Under the pieces are notes generated by a model that saw only the letters and a program-made list of their open reading frames with translations, was not told the DNA's origin and did no database searches. The translations under genes and the position numbers were made by a program. Positions 50,176 through 60,672 of a stretch of 64,000 nt of DNA are shown here, piece by piece (positions within the stretch are counted from its first letter, which is position 1; every line of letters begins with the position of its first letter). This stretch comes from Lentisphaerota bacterium (lineage in GTDB: Bacteria; Verrucomicrobiota; Lentisphaeria; Victivallales; Victivallaceae). Location of the stretch: NCBI GenBank assembly GCA_015061885.1, contig SUVS01000009.1:1-64000 (forward strand). The letters run 5' to 3'.

Positions 50176-51717
50176 TCAGACCAACACTAAATTGAGCATT
50201 TTTTCAGTTGCCTGAACTGCCGCCACCAGCTGGTCGCTATCCACGCCGATGGTTATCAGCGGGCGGTCGCTGCCTTCCCAGGTGATACGCGTTTCGACCA
50301 GTGCATCGGTTTTGCCCCCGGGAGGAATACGCACTTCGTAATCGCTCAATTTCGGGAAAGTTCTTCCGATACCTTTCAATGCTTTACGCAATGCCTTTAC
50401 AAATGCGTCGTAACCGCCGTCACCGTTGGCTGAACCGTGGATCAGTTCGTTTTCGTATTTTACAACCACTGTGGCGTGAGGCGTTACCCCGCAACGGGTT
50501 TCGATCTGATAATCAATGATTTCCACTTTGCCGGAAATCGGCTGGTTCAATATATTGCCGATAACAAACGGCAAATCGGCGGCTGTTACCTGCTTTTTCT
50601 TGTCGCCCAGGCGGACGATTTCCGCCAACACCCGCTTACGCTGTTCGTCATCCAGTTCTATGCCGACTTCTTCGAGATTTTTTTCCAGCGAGGCTTTACC
50701 GGAGAGTTTCCCCAGTGCATAGACCCGGTTGCGGCTGAACCGTTCCGGCAGGAGCTTATTGGCGTACAAATCGCCTTTTTTGTCGCCATCGGCATGGACA
50801 CCGCAAGTCTGCGTGAATACATCCGAACCGATTACCGGCGTATTCCACGAACTGCGTTTGCCCGAAAGAGTCTGCACCATGCTGCTGACATAAAAGAGCT
50901 GTTTTTCTGCCACTCTGATCTTGCGGTCGGTCATATCGTGGATCGCTGCCGTCAATTCCGGCAGCGGTTGATTGCCGGTGCGTTCGCCCAGACCGTTTAC
51001 GGTCGTATGAATACCCGAAACACCCGCTTTGACTGCCGCCAGACTGTTGGCAGTAACCATGCCGTAATCGTTGTGTCCGTGGAAATCCACCTTCAAATCC
51101 GGAAACGCCGCAAATATCCACTCCAGATAGCGGGCAGTTGCGTCCGGAGCCAGCACGCCGAGCGTATCCGGCAGCATAATGCGTGCAACCGGCAGTTTTT
51201 CCAATACCTTTATAAAGTTATATACATAACCGAAATCATCTTTGGTGCCGTTTGACCAGTCTTCCAGATAGACATTGACCGTTAACCCCAGACTGTGGGC
51301 AAACTCAACTTCTTTAGCGGTCTTGGCATAATGATTTTCCGGCGTGCTCCGCAACTGGATACGGCAATGTTTTTCTGAACCTTTGGCCAGCAGATTTATT
51401 ACTTTGCCGCCGGCATCGTGGATCCATTTGGCGGATTTTCCGCCGTCAACAAATCCCAGAATCTCCATACGGTCAAGGACTCCGTGCTTTTCTGCCCACG
51501 AAAGGATATTGCTTACCCCGATGCGTTCGCCTTCTGATACCCGTGCCGAACCGATTTCCAAACGGTCAACCTTGGCACGCAATATGAGGGCTTTGGCGAT
51601 CTGGAGCTTTTCTTCGGGGGTGAATGCCACCCCCGGAGTCTGTTCGCCATCACGCAAAGTGGTGTCAAGAATTTCTACAAAAGCGTTGCTTTTGCGTTTT
51701 TTCAGTTCGGCTTCCAT
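50176..51717 (-). CDS. 2-isopropylmalate/citramalate synthase family (HMGL-like with LeuA allosteric domain)
   Basis: EILDTTLRDGEQTPGVAF, DFHGHNDYGM, HTTVNGLGERTGN; start at MEAELKKRKSNAF. Confidence 0.9.
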   Translation of the reverse strand: MEAELKKRKSNAFVEILDTTLRDGEQTPGVAFTPEEKLQIAKALILRAKVDRLEIGSARVSEGERIGVSNILSWAEKHGVLDRMEILGFVDGGKSAKWIHDAGGKVINLLAKGSEKHCRIQLRSTPENHYAKTAKEVEFAHSLGLTVNVYLEDWSNGTKDDFGYVYNFIKVLEKLPVARIMLPDTLGVLAPDATARYLEWIFAAFPDLKVDFHGHNDYGMVTANSLAAVKAGVSGIHTTVNGLGERTGNQPLPELTAAIHDMTDRKIRVAEKQLFYVSSMVQTLSGKRSSWNTPVIGSDVFTQTCGVHADGDKKGDLYANKLLPERFSRNRVYALGKLSGKASLEKNLEEVGIELDDEQRKRVLAEIVRLGDKKKQVTAADLPFVIGNILNQPISGKVEIIDYQIETRCGVTPHATVVVKYENELIHGSANGDGGYDAFVKALRKALKGIGRTFPKLSDYEVRIPPGGKTDALVETRITWEGSDRPLITIGVDSDQLVAAVQATEKMLNLVLV

Positions 51718-51736
51718 AATATCAAATCCCGGATTA

Positions 51737-52666
51737 TTACGACGGATCGACAATGGCAAACATCAGTGACGATTTGAATACGACTTTGCCATCAACGGAA
51801 ATAGTACCGGAACCCTTGCCGAAAGTCTTGCGGGCAGGGGGCAGAGTTACATCGACCACCAGCTGGTCGCCGGGATAGACCGGAGCAAAGGATTCAGCGT
51901 CCATAAGGGCCGCAAACAATCCAAGTTTACCGGCGTTTTCCGGACGGGCAAGCACACATGCACAACCGGCCTGGGCAAGAATTTCGCACAAAACGGTTTC
52001 GTTCATGACTGCGTAATCTTCGGCCGCGTGCATAAACATGGCTTCGCCGCCGGTAAGGTTCTTGATCGCAACTGCACGGTCGTCGTTCATTTCGCGGATG
52101 CCGTCAATGAGCAGGAAGGGGAATCTGTGGGGCATGACCGAGATCACTTCGCCGATTTCTTTGGCATAACCGGCGGCACGATCGTTGTCGGTGAAAAGCT
52201 CCGGCATGGTTGCCGGGGCGGATTTTTCACGCATTTTCAGCGTAAACTGTGCTTCGCAGGTGATGCCGCCGGAGTTGGAAACAGTTCCGTTGATAAGTGC
52301 GGCACCATCTTCAATGGAGGCTACCGTAATTTCAACTTTGGCCCGGTCGCCGGGAAGATTGGGGTTGCGGAACTTGGCTTTGGCAAGTTTCCAGAGATAT
52401 ACATCATTATTGCCGCTGGGGTCAAGTTCGCTGCGGACGGCGATTTCGCCCAACTGTTTCATGGCTTCGATCTGCAACACACCCGGCATGATGGGATGAC
52501 CGGGAAAATGGCCCTGAAAGAAGGGCTCGTTGATGCTCAAGTTTTTCAAACCGATCAGGTGATTTCCGTCGATCACCTGCACACGGTCAAGCATCAGATT
52601 GGGATTGCGATGGGGGAGAATAGCTTTGATTGCACTCAAGTCGAGAATTTTTCCGGCTTCCAACAT
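51737..52666 (-). CDS. Tandem FabZ-FabZ hotdog fusion (3-hydroxyacyl-ACP dehydratase-like)
   Basis: N-half ILPHRNPNLMLDRV...GHFPGHPIMPGVLQIEAMKQLG; C-half VMPHRFPFLLIDGI...NETVLCEILAQAG. Confidence 0.87.
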   Translation of the reverse strand: MLEAGKILDLSAIKAILPHRNPNLMLDRVQVIDGNHLIGLKNLSINEPFFQGHFPGHPIMPGVLQIEAMKQLGEIAVRSELDPSGNNDVYLWKLAKAKFRNPNLPGDRAKVEITVASIEDGAALINGTVSNSGGITCEAQFTLKMREKSAPATMPELFTDNDRAAGYAKEIGEVISVMPHRFPFLLIDGIREMNDDRAVAIKNLTGGEAMFMHAAEDYAVMNETVLCEILAQAGCACVLARPENAGKLGLFAALMDAESFAPVYPGDQLVVDVTLPPARKTFGKGSGTISVDGKVVFKSSLMFAIVDPS

Positions 52667-52698
52667 AAGATTACCTCTTTTCTGTCTGTATTTAAAAA

Positions 52699-53544
52699 TT
52701 ATTGTTTGGCAATTTCCTGCATTATCAAACCAGCCAGCTCCACATTGCGGTGATGGCCGGGTTTGACTGCAATCACATGACCGGTAACGCGTCTGCCGCA
52801 GAGGAACAGATCGCCTGTCAGGTCAAGTATCTTATGACGGACGATCTCGTTTTCGTAACGCAATCCGTCTTTGCAGATGATCGCTCCGTCGTGGATTATT
52901 TCGGCATTATCCAGACTGCCGCCTTTGCACAGACCCATGGCCAGCAGTTGACCGAGGTCGGAATAGTTGACAAAGGTTCTGGCACCGCAAATATCGCTGT
53001 CGAATGTATCACTGTTTATGACAATATCCAGATACTGCGGGTCAATGGGGCAGCCTTTGAACGAAGTTGTACAGCTTATACGCAGTTCCGGATTTTCTGC
53101 CGGCAGCATTACCAGTGTGGTTACTCCGGCATCCACATAAAGCGGTCTGGCAGGAATAAACACATTCGCTTCGGCATCCTGTTCATCGGTTCCGGCTTCT
53201 TTCAATACCTTCCAGAACGGCAGACTGCTGCCGTCAGCGATGGGCGGCTCGGGGCCATCCATTTCGATAATGGCGTTATCAATATTCATGGCGTGAAGCG
53301 ATGCCATGATATGTTCCACGGTATGAGCTACACATGCTCCTTCACCGATGGTGGTTCCCCGCCGCACATCCACGACTTTGCTGGCCAAAGCCCGGACTTC
53401 CGGTTTGCCCGGCAGATCGACCCGGCGGAAAGTGATCCCGCTGTTGGCATCGCAAGGCAGAAAACGCAGGGTCGAACGCACTCCGGTATGCAGTGCTATA
53501 CCCGAATAACTGGTGCTTTGATGCAATGTTTTTTGTTTAATCAT
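52699..53544 (-). CDS. lpxC: UDP-3-O-acyl-N-acetylglucosamine deacetylase
   Basis: KQKTLHQSTSYSGIALHTG, AHTVEHIMASLHA, DGSSLPF, HKILDLTGDL, GHVIAVKPGH. Confidence 0.95.
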   Translation of the reverse strand: MIKQKTLHQSTSYSGIALHTGVRSTLRFLPCDANSGITFRRVDLPGKPEVRALASKVVDVRRGTTIGEGACVAHTVEHIMASLHAMNIDNAIIEMDGPEPPIADGSSLPFWKVLKEAGTDEQDAEANVFIPARPLYVDAGVTTLVMLPAENPELRISCTTSFKGCPIDPQYLDIVINSDTFDSDICGARTFVNYSDLGQLLAMGLCKGGSLDNAEIIHDGAIICKDGLRYENEIVRHKILDLTGDLFLCGRRVTGHVIAVKPGHHRNVELAGLIMQEIAKQ

Positions 53545-53628
53545 AAAAAAACCGTAATAATAACTTGATTTTTCTTGTAAATCTCCAAAATAGTAATATA
53601 GTTCATAAAAAAGAAATGTAAAGTAAAA

Positions 53629-54609
53629 ATGAATTTTTTTCCGAAAACAATTATTGTAACCGGCCCGACTGCAACAGGCAAAACCGCTCTGGCAGTGGAG
53701 CTTGCCCGGCGTTTTGACGGCGAGATCATCAGCGTTGATTCCCGGCAGGTTTTCCGCGGCATGGATATTGGTTCCGGCAAAGACCTGGCGGAATATGGCG
53801 ATGTGCCTTATCACCTCATAGATGTTGCTGATCCCGGTGAACCTTATGACCTTTTTGCCTTTGTCCGTGATGCCCGCAGTGCGTTGGCAGATATTGTAAG
53901 ACGCAACAAATTGCCGGTATTGTGCGGCGGCAGTGTGCTTTATCTGGATGCTTTGCTCAAAGGTTATTCGCTGGATGGAGCCAAACCCGATATGGCTTTG
54001 CGGGAAAATCTGGATAAACTTTCATTGGCAGAGTTGAACCGCAAACTTGATGAACTTGCTCCGCCGGATCTGGAGCAATTCAAAGACCGCGACAACGCTT
54101 TGAGGGTGCGGAGGGCAATCGAAAATACTCTGGCAGCGGGCAGTGCGGTAAGGAGAAATGTTGAAGCTGGCTTGCTGGAAAATTCGCTGGTCATCGGAGT
54201 ATATTACCCGCGTAAAACGGTGCATGAACGCGTGGAAAGCAGATTGGACAGCCGTTTGCAGCAGGGCATGATCGAAGAAATCAAATATCTGCATGACGAA
54301 AAACATGTAGCTTGGAAAACTCTGGAACGCTACGGGTTGGAATACCGGCATGTATCGGAATATCTGCAAGGTAAATGCGATTACACTGTTATGCGTAATA
54401 CATTGCTTTACAGTATCAGAAAGTTCGTTAAGCGGCAGGATATATGGTTCCGTAAGCTGGAACGCGAAGGCGTGAATATCCATTGGGTGGAGAACGGCAA
54501 TGCAGATGTTGCAGCGGACTTGACAACAAGGTTTTTAGCCGGTGAAGTCCTGCCGGAGAGTCCGCTCAAACTTTCTGAAACTTTTTACGGAACGCAATCT
54601 TCAAAATAA
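53629..54609 (+). CDS. miaA: tRNA dimethylallyltransferase
   Basis: IIVTGPTATGKTALAVELARRF, ISVDSRQVFRGMDIGSGK, PVLCGGSVLYLDALLKG. Confidence 0.96.
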   Translation: MNFFPKTIIVTGPTATGKTALAVELARRFDGEIISVDSRQVFRGMDIGSGKDLAEYGDVPYHLIDVADPGEPYDLFAFVRDARSALADIVRRNKLPVLCGGSVLYLDALLKGYSLDGAKPDMALRENLDKLSLAELNRKLDELAPPDLEQFKDRDNALRVRRAIENTLAAGSAVRRNVEAGLLENSLVIGVYYPRKTVHERVESRLDSRLQQGMIEEIKYLHDEKHVAWKTLERYGLEYRHVSEYLQGKCDYTVMRNTLLYSIRKFVKRQDIWFRKLEREGVNIHWVENGNADVAADLTTRFLAGEVLPESPLKLSETFYGTQSSK

Positions 54610-54650
54610 CCAATCAGAAAATATTTGAAATAAATACAAGGAATGAAAAA

Positions 54651-55202
54651 ATGTTTTGTTATCCGACTGTTGATAATGCTGTATGCGTGGTAGTTGATGT
54701 GCAAGCTAAATTGCTCCCGGCAATGAATGAACCTGAAAGTGTACTCAACCGTACCCAAATGCTGGTAAAAGGCATGAATGAAATGCTTGTTCCGGTAGTT
54801 GTTACCGAACAATATCCGCAGGGACTCGGCAATACCGTTCCTGAACTGGCTGAACTTTTTACTGAAAATACCCCGGTGATAGCCAAAACCAGTTTTTCCT
54901 GTTTCGGCGAAGAAGAATTTGTCAAAGCTATGGATATAGAAAAACGCCCGGTATTGATAATTTGCGGTATAGAGTCGCATGTGTGCGTGGCTCAAACGGC
55001 ACTTGATGCACTCAATGCCGGATACAAGGTTTTTATTGCTTCTGACGCAGTAAATTCGCGTAAGAATTCTGATAAGGAAACAGCTCTGGCATTTCTGCGT
55101 CACGCCGGATGCAATGTAATAAGCTCCGAAGCGATCCTCTTTATGCTGCTCAAGACCGCCAAAAATACCTCATTCAAAGCCGTAAGCAAGCTGGTAAGGT
55201 AA
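54651..55202 (+). CDS. Isochorismatase-family cysteine hydrolase
   Basis: VCVVVDVQAKLLPAM, VVVTEQYPQGLG, ICGIESHVCVAQTALDAL. Confidence 0.92.
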   Translation: MFCYPTVDNAVCVVVDVQAKLLPAMNEPESVLNRTQMLVKGMNEMLVPVVVTEQYPQGLGNTVPELAELFTENTPVIAKTSFSCFGEEEFVKAMDIEKRPVLIICGIESHVCVAQTALDALNAGYKVFIASDAVNSRKNSDKETALAFLRHAGCNVISSEAILFMLLKTAKNTSFKAVSKLVR

Positions 55203-55439
55203 ACTTGAACAAAGGTCTTATCGCTTCGGAATTTATCAAAATTCCGGCGATTCAATGACAAAACTGAAATTGTCGGTAGCGAATAAACCGTTGCCGGGCA
55301 GTTTCAGTTGCAGGATCACCGGCAGGGCAGGAAACGGAAATTGGCAGAATGGCTCCTGTAAAGTACAGCAGGGCTGACGGATTTTTGAGAGATACTTTTC
55401 AGTCTGCCACCTCAAACTAACTTTTTCCGGGCTGTGGTT

Positions 55440-57014
55440 CTACTCTTTGACTTTGTTTTGAATGACCTTTGAAATTGCCTCTGATAACATATTATTTACA
55501 TCATCTGCCGGATTGGTAATGCCTTTTATACCGAACTTTTCCGCCAGAATTGCTGTAACTGCGGGCGAAAGAAATGCCGGCAGAGTCGGCCCCAGCCGGA
55601 GATTTTTGAATCCGAGGTGCAGCAGAGCCAGCAAAACGGCAACCGCTTTCTGCTCATACCAGGCTATATCAAATGACAATGGCAGATCATTTACATCTGC
55701 CAACGCAAAGGCTTCTTTCAGCTTCAGAGCAATAACTGCCAGACTGTAGCAATCGTTGCACTGACCGGCATCAAGCACGCGTGGAATACCATTGATGTCG
55801 CCCAGCGGCAATTTATTGTAACGGTATTTGGCACAGCCGGCAGTCAATATGATCGTATCATCGGGCAGCAGCTTGGCTGTTTCAGTAAAATACTTGCGGA
55901 CGGATTGTCTGCCGTCGCACCCTGCCATTACGATAAAGCGTCTGATCGCTCCGGACTTTACACCTTCGATGATCTTATCGGCAAGGCTCAATACCTGTGC
56001 ATGGGCAAAACCGCCGATAAGTTCGCCCTCTTCCAGCGGTTCGGGCGGTGGACACTTTCGGGCAAGTGCAATGATTTCTGAAAAATCTTTAGCTTGGTTG
56101 TCAACTCTGTCGGCAATGTGTTTCACCCCCGGATAACCTGCCATGCCGGTGGTGAAGATCCGTTCGCGGTAAGACTCCTGTACCGGCGTTATACAGTTTG
56201 TAGTCATCAGTATCGGGCCGTTGAACGACGCAAATTCCCGGTTCTGTAAATGCCATGAATTACCGTAGTTGCCGTACAGATGCGGATATTTTTTCAGCTC
56301 CGGGTAATAGTGTGCCGGGAGCATTTCGCTGTGAGTGTAAATATCAATTCCGGCATCCAGACTCTGCTCTAAAAGTTCTTTCAGATCCCGCAAGTCATGC
56401 CCGGAAACCAGGACCCCCGGACGCGAACCGACACCCAGCCGGACTTTGGATATTCCGGGAGTACCGTAAGTTGAAGTGTTGGCTTTATCCAGCAATGCCA
56501 TGGTTTTAACGGCAATGCCGCCGCACTCCAGAATGGTGTTGAGCAAGGTTTCCGGTGACACATCCATGGCAGTCATTTTCAGAACCTTGAAAATAAATTG
56601 ATAAATTTCGTCATCTTCAAAACCCAGCACCGCCGCATGGTCAGCATAAGCGGCAATGCCCTTGATGCCGTAAGTAAGGAGTTCCCGCAAAGAACGGATA
56701 TCTTCATTTTCCGAAGCGAGCACACCGCAGGGAATATTTTTTTCAGAAACGCCGGAAAACGAGCGGACTTTTCCGATTTGCGAACGCAAACGCTCATCGT
56801 CAAAATTGGCGTTGGTGATGGTCATAAAAAGCGACTGAACTGCCAAAAGACCGTTTTTCCGGTTCGGCTCAACCGTGCACGCCATTATTTTAAGCTGCTG
56901 TAAAAGTTCATCCATCAAGTTGGCAACCTCGGCTTTTTTGCCGCACATACCCTGAACCGAACAACCTTTGTTGCCGCAAGCCTCCTGACACTGAAAACAA
57001 AACATCTTATCCAT
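55440..57014 (-). CDS. hcp: Hybrid cluster protein / hydroxylamine reductase
   Basis: [45 protein letters not shown]. Confidence 0.95.
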   Translation of the reverse strand: MDKMFCFQCQEACGNKGCSVQGMCGKKAEVANLMDELLQQLKIMACTVEPNRKNGLLAVQSLFMTITNANFDDERLRSQIGKVRSFSGVSEKNIPCGVLASENEDIRSLRELLTYGIKGIAAYADHAAVLGFEDDEIYQFIFKVLKMTAMDVSPETLLNTILECGGIAVKTMALLDKANTSTYGTPGISKVRLGVGSRPGVLVSGHDLRDLKELLEQSLDAGIDIYTHSEMLPAHYYPELKKYPHLYGNYGNSWHLQNREFASFNGPILMTTNCITPVQESYRERIFTTGMAGYPGVKHIADRVDNQAKDFSEIIALARKCPPPEPLEEGELIGGFAHAQVLSLADKIIEGVKSGAIRRFIVMAGCDGRQSVRKYFTETAKLLPDDTIILTAGCAKYRYNKLPLGDINGIPRVLDAGQCNDCYSLAVIALKLKEAFALADVNDLPLSFDIAWYEQKAVAVLLALLHLGFKNLRLGPTLPAFLSPAVTAILAEKFGIKGITNPADDVNNMLSEAISKVIQNKVKE

Positions 57015-57097
57015 TTGCCTAAATCTCTTTCGATGTTCAATAATATTTTTGAGCAACTCAATAACTCTTTTAGCTTTTATACTGACCGGCATTGCCA

Positions 57098-57814
57098 TTA
57101 TTTTGTGCCATGGCAAAATGTTTTATTGTCTTTTAACGTGCTCTGGTGGCACCAGTCGCTGTGGACGATTTTTCCGTTTTCGCTCCATACAAGGAGATAA
57201 ACTTCCGGCTTGCGGTATTGGAATATATGCAGTTCCCGCCCCGGTTGGAAACCGCTATTTTCAAACCACGCAATGGCTTTGATAAATTCAGAATCATTTT
57301 CATCGACAGTTTTCTGCAACACTGCTTTTCCGCACAGCTTTTCATAGTCGGCAATGGTCTGACATTCTCTGACTTTTGCGTAAAACTTGCCACTTACTGC
57401 ATAGGCTGAACTGCAGTCTGTTGCAGTAAAGACGATGGCAACCATCGCATATAGCAAGCCTGAAATCAGCCACTTGTCGATCAATTTCATTTTCTTGAAC
57501 AACTTTGCTTTGTGAACGCCCCATGCGGTCAACAAAGATGTTGCCAAAACAATGCTGCCAATCAGGAGCAGAAGTTTAACCAACTGAATCATCATCCCGC
57601 CGGGATTGGTATAACTAAAATCCCATGATTCCGGTGTATAAAATACACAATGCCGGGTAACATAACCGGCAGGACCATACAAAGTGATTTGAGCTTGATT
57701 TACAAACGATTGAGCAAGAAAAAGCATATACAGCAAAAGCACCCATCCGGCAAACCGAAAAAGCCAACCGGAAAGTTTCTTCAAAAATGCCTTTTGTTTG
57801 TCAGACAGGTTCAT
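57098..57814 (-). CDS. Membrane protein of unknown function
   Basis: Complete ORF with several hydrophobic helices. Confidence 0.55.
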   Translation of the reverse strand: MNLSDKQKAFLKKLSGWLFRFAGWVLLLYMLFLAQSFVNQAQITLYGPAGYVTRHCVFYTPESWDFSYTNPGGMMIQLVKLLLLIGSIVLATSLLTAWGVHKAKLFKKMKLIDKWLISGLLYAMVAIVFTATDCSSAYAVSGKFYAKVRECQTIADYEKLCGKAVLQKTVDENDSEFIKAIAWFENSGFQPGRELHIFQYRKPEVYLLVWSENGKIVHSDWCHQSTLKDNKTFCHGTK

Positions 57815-57884
57815 TTTTCGCTCTCCGCTTTTATCGCTTTGACGGTCTTGAAAATGCCATGAACTTGTGGCATTTATCCCTAAA

Positions 57885-58898
57885 CTATTTGTCAGAATTG
57901 TGTTGTAAGTAGAATATCATCTTCTGATTTTCAATTTCAGCTCGAAGTTCTTCTTCTGACGGCAAATACAGGAGATATTTGCTGGCAAACAATTGCTCGC
58001 TTCCGTGCATAACGGAATACCGGGCAATATCTTCATCAGTATCAGCACACAACAAGATGCCTAATGTCGGATTATCTCCTTCGCCTCTTATTTTTTCATC
58101 ATACATCCGTATGTACATATCCATTTGCCCCACATCCTGATGAGTAATTGCAGATGTTTTTAAATCAATCAACACAAAGCATTTCAGAATGTAATTGTAG
58201 AAAACAAGATCTATTGAATAGGTGTTCTTTTCTGTAACAATTCTTTTTTGCCGAGCCACAAAAGCATAGCCTTTTCCCAATTCCATCAGGAATTTTTGCA
58301 AGTTGTTTATAATACAGCTTTCCAATTGAGTTTCAAGATAATCACAGTTTTGCGACATTCCAAGAAATTCTGCAACAACGGGATTTTTTATAAATTCCAG
58401 CTTGTCTGTTTGATAATCTGCTGTCAAGGTTTCCATTTCTGCCTTGACAGCATCCGGAGTATTGGTTTGCAGCAGACGATAATAATATTGAGAGGATATA
58501 TTACGCTGCAAAGTTTTTACTGACCATGCTTCCGCGGCTGCTTCTGCAGCATACCACTGTCGGGCAGTCTCATCATTGACTTGCAACAGTATCCGGAAAT
58601 GAGTCCAGGACAATCTTTCCAATTGTGGACTTGCCGAGTCCACAATTTGCGGAAAGTATTTGTAGAAACGGAGAAACTTGTATAAAGTGCTGCGGTCAAA
58701 GCCTTTGCCGTATAGCTCTGTTAATTTGTCTGCTAGATTGCAGATGATTTTTGAACCATATTCTGCCCGTTCTTCGCCCGCAAGTTCTTCTTTCGCGATT
58801 CGCTTACCCAGCAGCCAATTACGCTTGACTAAAGCAAAATTCACTGCTTTGTATGCATAATCTCTGGCTGTGTCGATAATAATTTGGGCATCTTGCAA
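57885..58898 (-). CDS. YhcG-like PDDEXK nuclease (DUF1016 family); 5' end uncertain
   Basis: AYKAVNFALVKRNWLLGKRI, YGSKIICNLADKL, LSWTHFRILLQV, YSIDLVFYNYILKCFVLIDLKT. Confidence 0.88.
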   Translation of the reverse strand: MQDAQIIIDTARDYAYKAVNFALVKRNWLLGKRIAKEELAGEERAEYGSKIICNLADKLTELYGKGFDRSTLYKFLRFYKYFPQIVDSASPQLERLSWTHFRILLQVNDETARQWYAAEAAAEAWSVKTLQRNISSQYYYRLLQTNTPDAVKAEMETLTADYQTDKLEFIKNPVVAEFLGMSQNCDYLETQLESCIINNLQKFLMELGKGYAFVARQKRIVTEKNTYSIDLVFYNYILKCFVLIDLKTSAITHQDVGQMDMYIRMYDEKIRGEGDNPTLGILLCADTDEDIARYSVMHGSEQLFASKYLLYLPSEEELRAEIENQKMIFYLQHNSDK

Positions 58899-59059
58899 AA
58901 GATTTTCTGACTTTAATATATTCTATTTCATTGCCGCTTATTATTACTGATTTTTTCATGAAAACCCCATTCAGATTTACATGTTCAGCTGTAATATATC
59001 ACGATTCTGTTTGCTTTACAATTGCCAGTTGTTTTAATAATGCTTTTTTTCTCTTTGAA

Positions 59060-59428
59060 TCAGTCATTATCGGAATAATGTTCTTTTTGGGCTTTGATTT
59101 TACATGACGGACAATGGTAAATTCGAATACCGCAACTCGCGTCTTTTCTGATGTCCAGACATTTGATTTTTCTTCCGCACAGCGGACAATACTGAAAGCG
59201 TTCAAACAAAAACGCCGTACCGAATATTCCGCATATAATAATCAGAAGAAAAACAATAAAGTTAAACTTGCAAAACGCGTACCCAAACGCCCCGGCTATC
59301 CATAAAAGCACCAAAACTATTGCACCCCATCTTTCCCGTTTCAGCCGGTAGCGGGTCAATTCTGACGAATAAGCATAATCCGGCAGAGGCTCCTGACGCA
59401 ATGATTTGGGTTTCCCGGAGAGTTTCAT
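59060..59428 (-). CDS. Small membrane protein with zinc-ribbon-like Cys pairs
   Basis: Two TM segments; CPLCGRKIKCLDI...YHCPSCKIKAQ. Confidence 0.55.
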   Translation of the reverse strand: MKLSGKPKSLRQEPLPDYAYSSELTRYRLKRERWGAIVLVLLWIAGAFGYAFCKFNFIVFLLIIICGIFGTAFLFERFQYCPLCGRKIKCLDIRKDASCGIRIYHCPSCKIKAQKEHYSDND

Positions 59429-59445
59429 TTTTTCCGCTTTCGATT

Positions 59446-60672
59446 TTACTCCTGACAGGCAAACTGGTATTCACCTTTTATGGTCATGGATTCATCGGCG
59501 GCATCTATACATGTTACGCGGTATTCTTTACCGCCGGCGGGCACGGTTATTACCACATGACAACCCTTGCCGAAAGTTTCCGGAGCAATATATTGCAAAT
59601 AATCTTTGCCCTGTGCCGCCTCTATGCGTGAATCGGCAAAAACACAGGGGAAAACGGTGCGGGCTCCGGGGTAATTTTTCCGGTCGCAGATACGCTCCAG
59701 AGCATCTTCCGAAACTTCGCGGGTATTGGAAATATTTGCCACCCATACCCGTGGAGCCAGAGCCGCAACAAGTTTATCGCTCATATTGCGGAAGCCGTGA
59801 TGGTTGATCTTGGCAACATCCACTTGGAAAAGTTCTTCTGCCAGAGCGTCATCAATATTTATTTTTCCGCCGTCAGTTCCGGTAATCGGGGCATCATCCC
59901 AATCGCCGCCGGTAAAAAATGTGAAGTCCCCGTAAGTTAAAATAAAGCCGGTACTCATGCCGTTTTCGTTGAAAATATCAGTATGTTTGGCTTCTTCGGC
60001 ATAAACATCTTTTATGGTGCCATCCTGCCGGAAGATTCTGCCGTTGGCAATAAAATTATGCACCTTGAAATCCGGGAAATCAGCTGGAGCATACCGCAAA
60101 ATAAACTGGTCGTCAGCCCCGAGGCGGAATTTCTCATTTTTAAGGCCGTCGCGTTGCCGGAGAGCATCATAAATCCGGTGCATGTGTTCGTGGCAGTGTT
60201 CAAGGTCTTGAGCCTTCCGCTCGCCGGTTCCCGGCCAATCCCGGTCAACGGCGGTATCAAAAGCCAACGCTTCCGCCGCCAGAGCAAAGCCGCTGCGGTA
60301 ACAGCCGGGGAGCCGGTCGCCGTCATCTTTTATGCACTGCCAATGCGGTGTTCCGCAATGGTCGCAGTGAAAATGACTCAAATACATATAGTCGATCAAC
60401 GGTTTGCCGTTACGTATAGCGGCATTTTCCGGCAGAACCCGCTGAGCATAGCGGGCAATCCAATCCCCCGCCAGCCGTTCCGGCCCCGGCACCACCGGCA
60501 CAGCGTATTGCCAGCGGGTGAGGGCGGGGTAATCGCCGCAATCATTGAGCATGGTAGTACCATCGGGGAAAATAAACAATATTGATTCAGCCACACCGGT
60601 ATGAATAAAATGAATTTGCAGTTCGCCCTTACGCCATTTTTGCCAGTTTTTTTCAAAAAGTTCTTTTTTCAT
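59446..60672 (-). CDS. MBL-fold (ComEC/Rec2-like) metallohydrolase
   Basis: IHFIHTGVAESILFIFPDGTTMLNDCGD, LSHFHCDHCG, TGGDWDD, INHHGFRN. Confidence 0.85.
   Translation of the reverse strand: MKKELFEKNWQKWRKGELQIHFIHTGVAESILFIFPDGTTMLNDCGDYPALTRWQYAVPVVPGPERLAGDWIARYAQRVLPENAAIRNGKPLIDYMYLSHFHCDHCGTPHWQCIKDDGDRLPGCYRSGFALAAEALAFDTAVDRDWPGTGERKAQDLEHCHEHMHRIYDALRQRDGLKNEKFRLGADDQFILRYAPADFPDFKVHNFIANGRIFRQDGTIKDVYAEEAKHTDIFNENGMSTGFILTYGDFTFFTGGDWDDAPITGTDGGKINIDDALAEELFQVDVAKINHHGFRNMSDKLVAALAPRVWVANISNTREVSEDALERICDRKNYPGARTVFPCVFADSRIEAAQGKDYLQYIAPETFGKGCHVVITVPAGGKEYRVTCIDAADESMTIKGEYQFACQE

Noticed and set aside
55440-55442. Pyrrolysine/TAG readthrough at the hcp stop
   Set aside because: Hcp is complete at the TAG and no pyl genes are visible; the downstream frame is more simply a relic or chance
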